Shown in pieces: positions 4,854 through 5,931 of a stretch of DNA of 5,931 nt; positions within the stretch are counted from its first letter, which is position 1, and each line of letters starts with the position of its first letter. This DNA comes from Comamonadaceae bacterium (GTDB lineage Bacteria > Pseudomonadota > Gammaproteobacteria > Burkholderiales > Burkholderiaceae_C). Location of the stretch: the NCBI GenBank assembly GCA_947461325.1, contig CANHLD010000115.1:1-5931 (forward strand), given 5' to 3'. A program made the translations under genes and the position numbers. The notes under the pieces are model-generated. The model was given only the letters and a program-made list of their open reading frames with translations, was not told the DNA's origin and made no database searches.

Positions 4854-5931
4854 ATGACCTCTGCTGCTTCCTCTCCCCAATCTCTCTCCGGTCTGCTGCC
4901 GTTTGTCAGGCCTTACAAAGGTCGCATCGCGCTGGCGGGCTTGTTCTTATTGCTCGCCGCCGGTGCCACGCTGGCGTTTCCGTGGGCGTTGCGACAGTTG
5001 ATTGACCAAGGCCTGACCGGGCCGGGCAGCGCCGAGCGTTTGGCCGGTCAGTTCATGCAATTGTTTGGCGTGGCGGCTTCACTGGCGCTGTTTTCGGCAG
5101 CACGTTTTTACACCGTCACCTGGCTGGGCGAACGCATCACCGCCGATGTGCGCAACGCGGTCTACGGTCATGTGCTCGAGCAAAGCCCGGCGTTTTTTGA
5201 AACCACGCAAACCGGCGAGGTGTTGTCACGTTTGTCTAACGACACGACCTTGGTGCAAACCGTGGTCGGCTCATCGCTCTCTATGGGCTTGCGCAATTTG
5301 GTGATGGGCACCGGCGCGCTGCTCATGTTGGTGTGGAATCACCCCATGCTGATGCTGCAAGTCATCGTTCTGCTGGTGCTGGTGGTGTGGCCCAGCATGA
5401 CTTTAGGTCGACGTGTGCGCAAACTCTCTCGCGCCAGCCAAGACCGCGTGGCTGATGCCAGCGCCTTGGCAGCCGAGGTAATGAACGCGATACCCGTGGT
5501 GCAAAGCTATACGGCTGAAAAACGCGAAGCCACGCGTTTTGTCGACTCGACCGAGCAAGCGGTGAAAACGTCTTTGCGCCGCGCACTGGCGCGTTCGGTG
5601 CTGGTCGGCTTCATCATTCTGACCAGCAGCGCGGCCTTGCTGTGGGGCTTGTTCCAAGGGACGATGGCAGTGCGCGACGGCAGCATGAGTGCCGGTGAAC
5701 TCGGCCAGACCGTGGTCTATGTGATTTTGCTGGCCAGTGCGTTCGCGGTGCTAAGCGAGGTCTATGGCGATTTGCTGCGCGCCGCCGGTGCCACCGAGCG
5801 CCTGATGGAGTTACTCAACACCCGCTCGGTGGTCAGCTCACCCGCGCTGCCGCAGCAAGCACCTTGGCCACAAAGCGGTTCTTCTGTCTCATTGCAAGCG
5901 CTGGATTTTCATTACCCGTCGCGGCCGCAAA
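4854..5931 (+). CDS. MsbA-like ABC exporter, fused membrane and ATPase domains (C-terminus cut by window edge)
   Basis: The open frame from ATG 4854 runs to the right edge, giving 359 codons of an expected 580-600. The visible part is a type IV ABC exporter membrane domain. It has an N-terminal LLPFVRPYKGRIALAG lead-in, about six membrane spans (near 24-45, 68-88, 145-161, 166-182, 250-268, 285-303), and the coupling-helix region GERITADVRNAVYGHVLEQ (92-110) with FFETTQTGEVLSRLSNDT (114-131). A second typical segment is VMNAIPVVQSYTAEKRE (209-225). The ATPase domain begins around residue 345; the A-loop FHYPSRP (352-358) is the last thing seen, and Walker A lies outside. The style fits the MsbA-related half-transporters common in Proteobacteria, which may move lipids or other amphipathic substrates; the substrate cannot be told. 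No Shine-Dalgarno sequence precedes the ATG. It has no evident link to the ccm genes. Confidence 0.93.
   Translation, partial: MTSAASSPQSLSGLLPFVRPYKGRIALAGLFLLLAAGATLAFPWALRQLIDQGLTGPGSAERLAGQFMQLFGVAASLALFSAARFYTVTWLGERITADVRNAVYGHVLEQSPAFFETTQTGEVLSRLSNDTTLVQTVVGSSLSMGLRNLVMGTGALLMLVWNHPMLMLQVIVLLVLVVWPSMTLGRRVRKLSRASQDRVADASALAAEVMNAIPVVQSYTAEKREATRFVDSTEQAVKTSLRRALARSVLVGFIILTSSAALLWGLFQGTMAVRDGSMSAGELGQTVVYVILLASAFAVLSEVYGDLLRAAGATERLMELLNTRSVVSSPALPQQAPWPQSGSSVSLQALDFHYPSRPQ

Noticed and set aside
5362..5657. Two minus-strand open frames of 74 and 84 codons opposite the ABC exporter
   Set aside because: They lie antisense to a well-supported transporter frame and show no recognisable features.
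1..5931. Mobile element, CRISPR array, tRNA or phage module
   Set aside because: No transposase or integrase motifs, no spaced repeats, no tRNA-like cloverleaf and no phage genes were seen; the window is filled by ordinary chromosomal genes.

Overview
The window looks like chromosomal DNA from a betaproteobacterium, most likely a member of Burkholderiales such as Comamonadaceae. This rests on the complete System I cytochrome c maturation locus, the protein style and a moderately high GC content. The taxon is inference, since no rRNA or marker gene is present. The window is almost entirely coding, and no stretch over about 60 bases lacks a gene.

Positions 1-4562 hold one tightly packed minus-strand operon. 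Read in its own direction, it begins with a FemAB/GNAT-fold transferase-like gene with a GTG start (4562-3639). It continues with ccmA (3642-3016), ccmB (3019-2354), ccmC (2349-1600), ccmD (1603-1433, 56 codons), ccmE (1436-984) and the N-terminal half of ccmF (from 970, running off the left edge). Four junctions (fem-like/ccmA, ccmA/ccmB, ccmC/ccmD, ccmD/ccmE) are 4-base ATGA overlaps. ccmB and ccmC are 4 bases apart, and ccmE and ccmF 13 bases apart. CcmABCD form the complex that loads heme onto the periplasmic chaperone CcmE and releases holo-CcmE. CcmF takes heme from CcmE and, with later ccm products expected beyond the left edge, attaches it to CXXCH motifs of apocytochromes c. The key residues are all present: Walker motifs in CcmA, the WWD motif and two histidines in CcmC, the HxxxY heme-binding site in CcmE, and the WWD motif and histidines in CcmF.

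Positions 4595-5931 hold two plus-strand genes. The first, 32 bases from the operon start and divergent from it, is a 65-codon gene for a small, unrecognised membrane protein. After a 61-base spacer comes an MsbA-like ABC exporter (from 4854), whose membrane domain is visible and whose ATPase domain is cut by the right edge.

I see no mobile element, CRISPR array, RNA gene or clearly novel system. The points most worth a second look are the FemAB-like gene translationally coupled to the front of the ccm operon, the small divergent membrane protein, and the inverted repeats around the start of the exporter gene.
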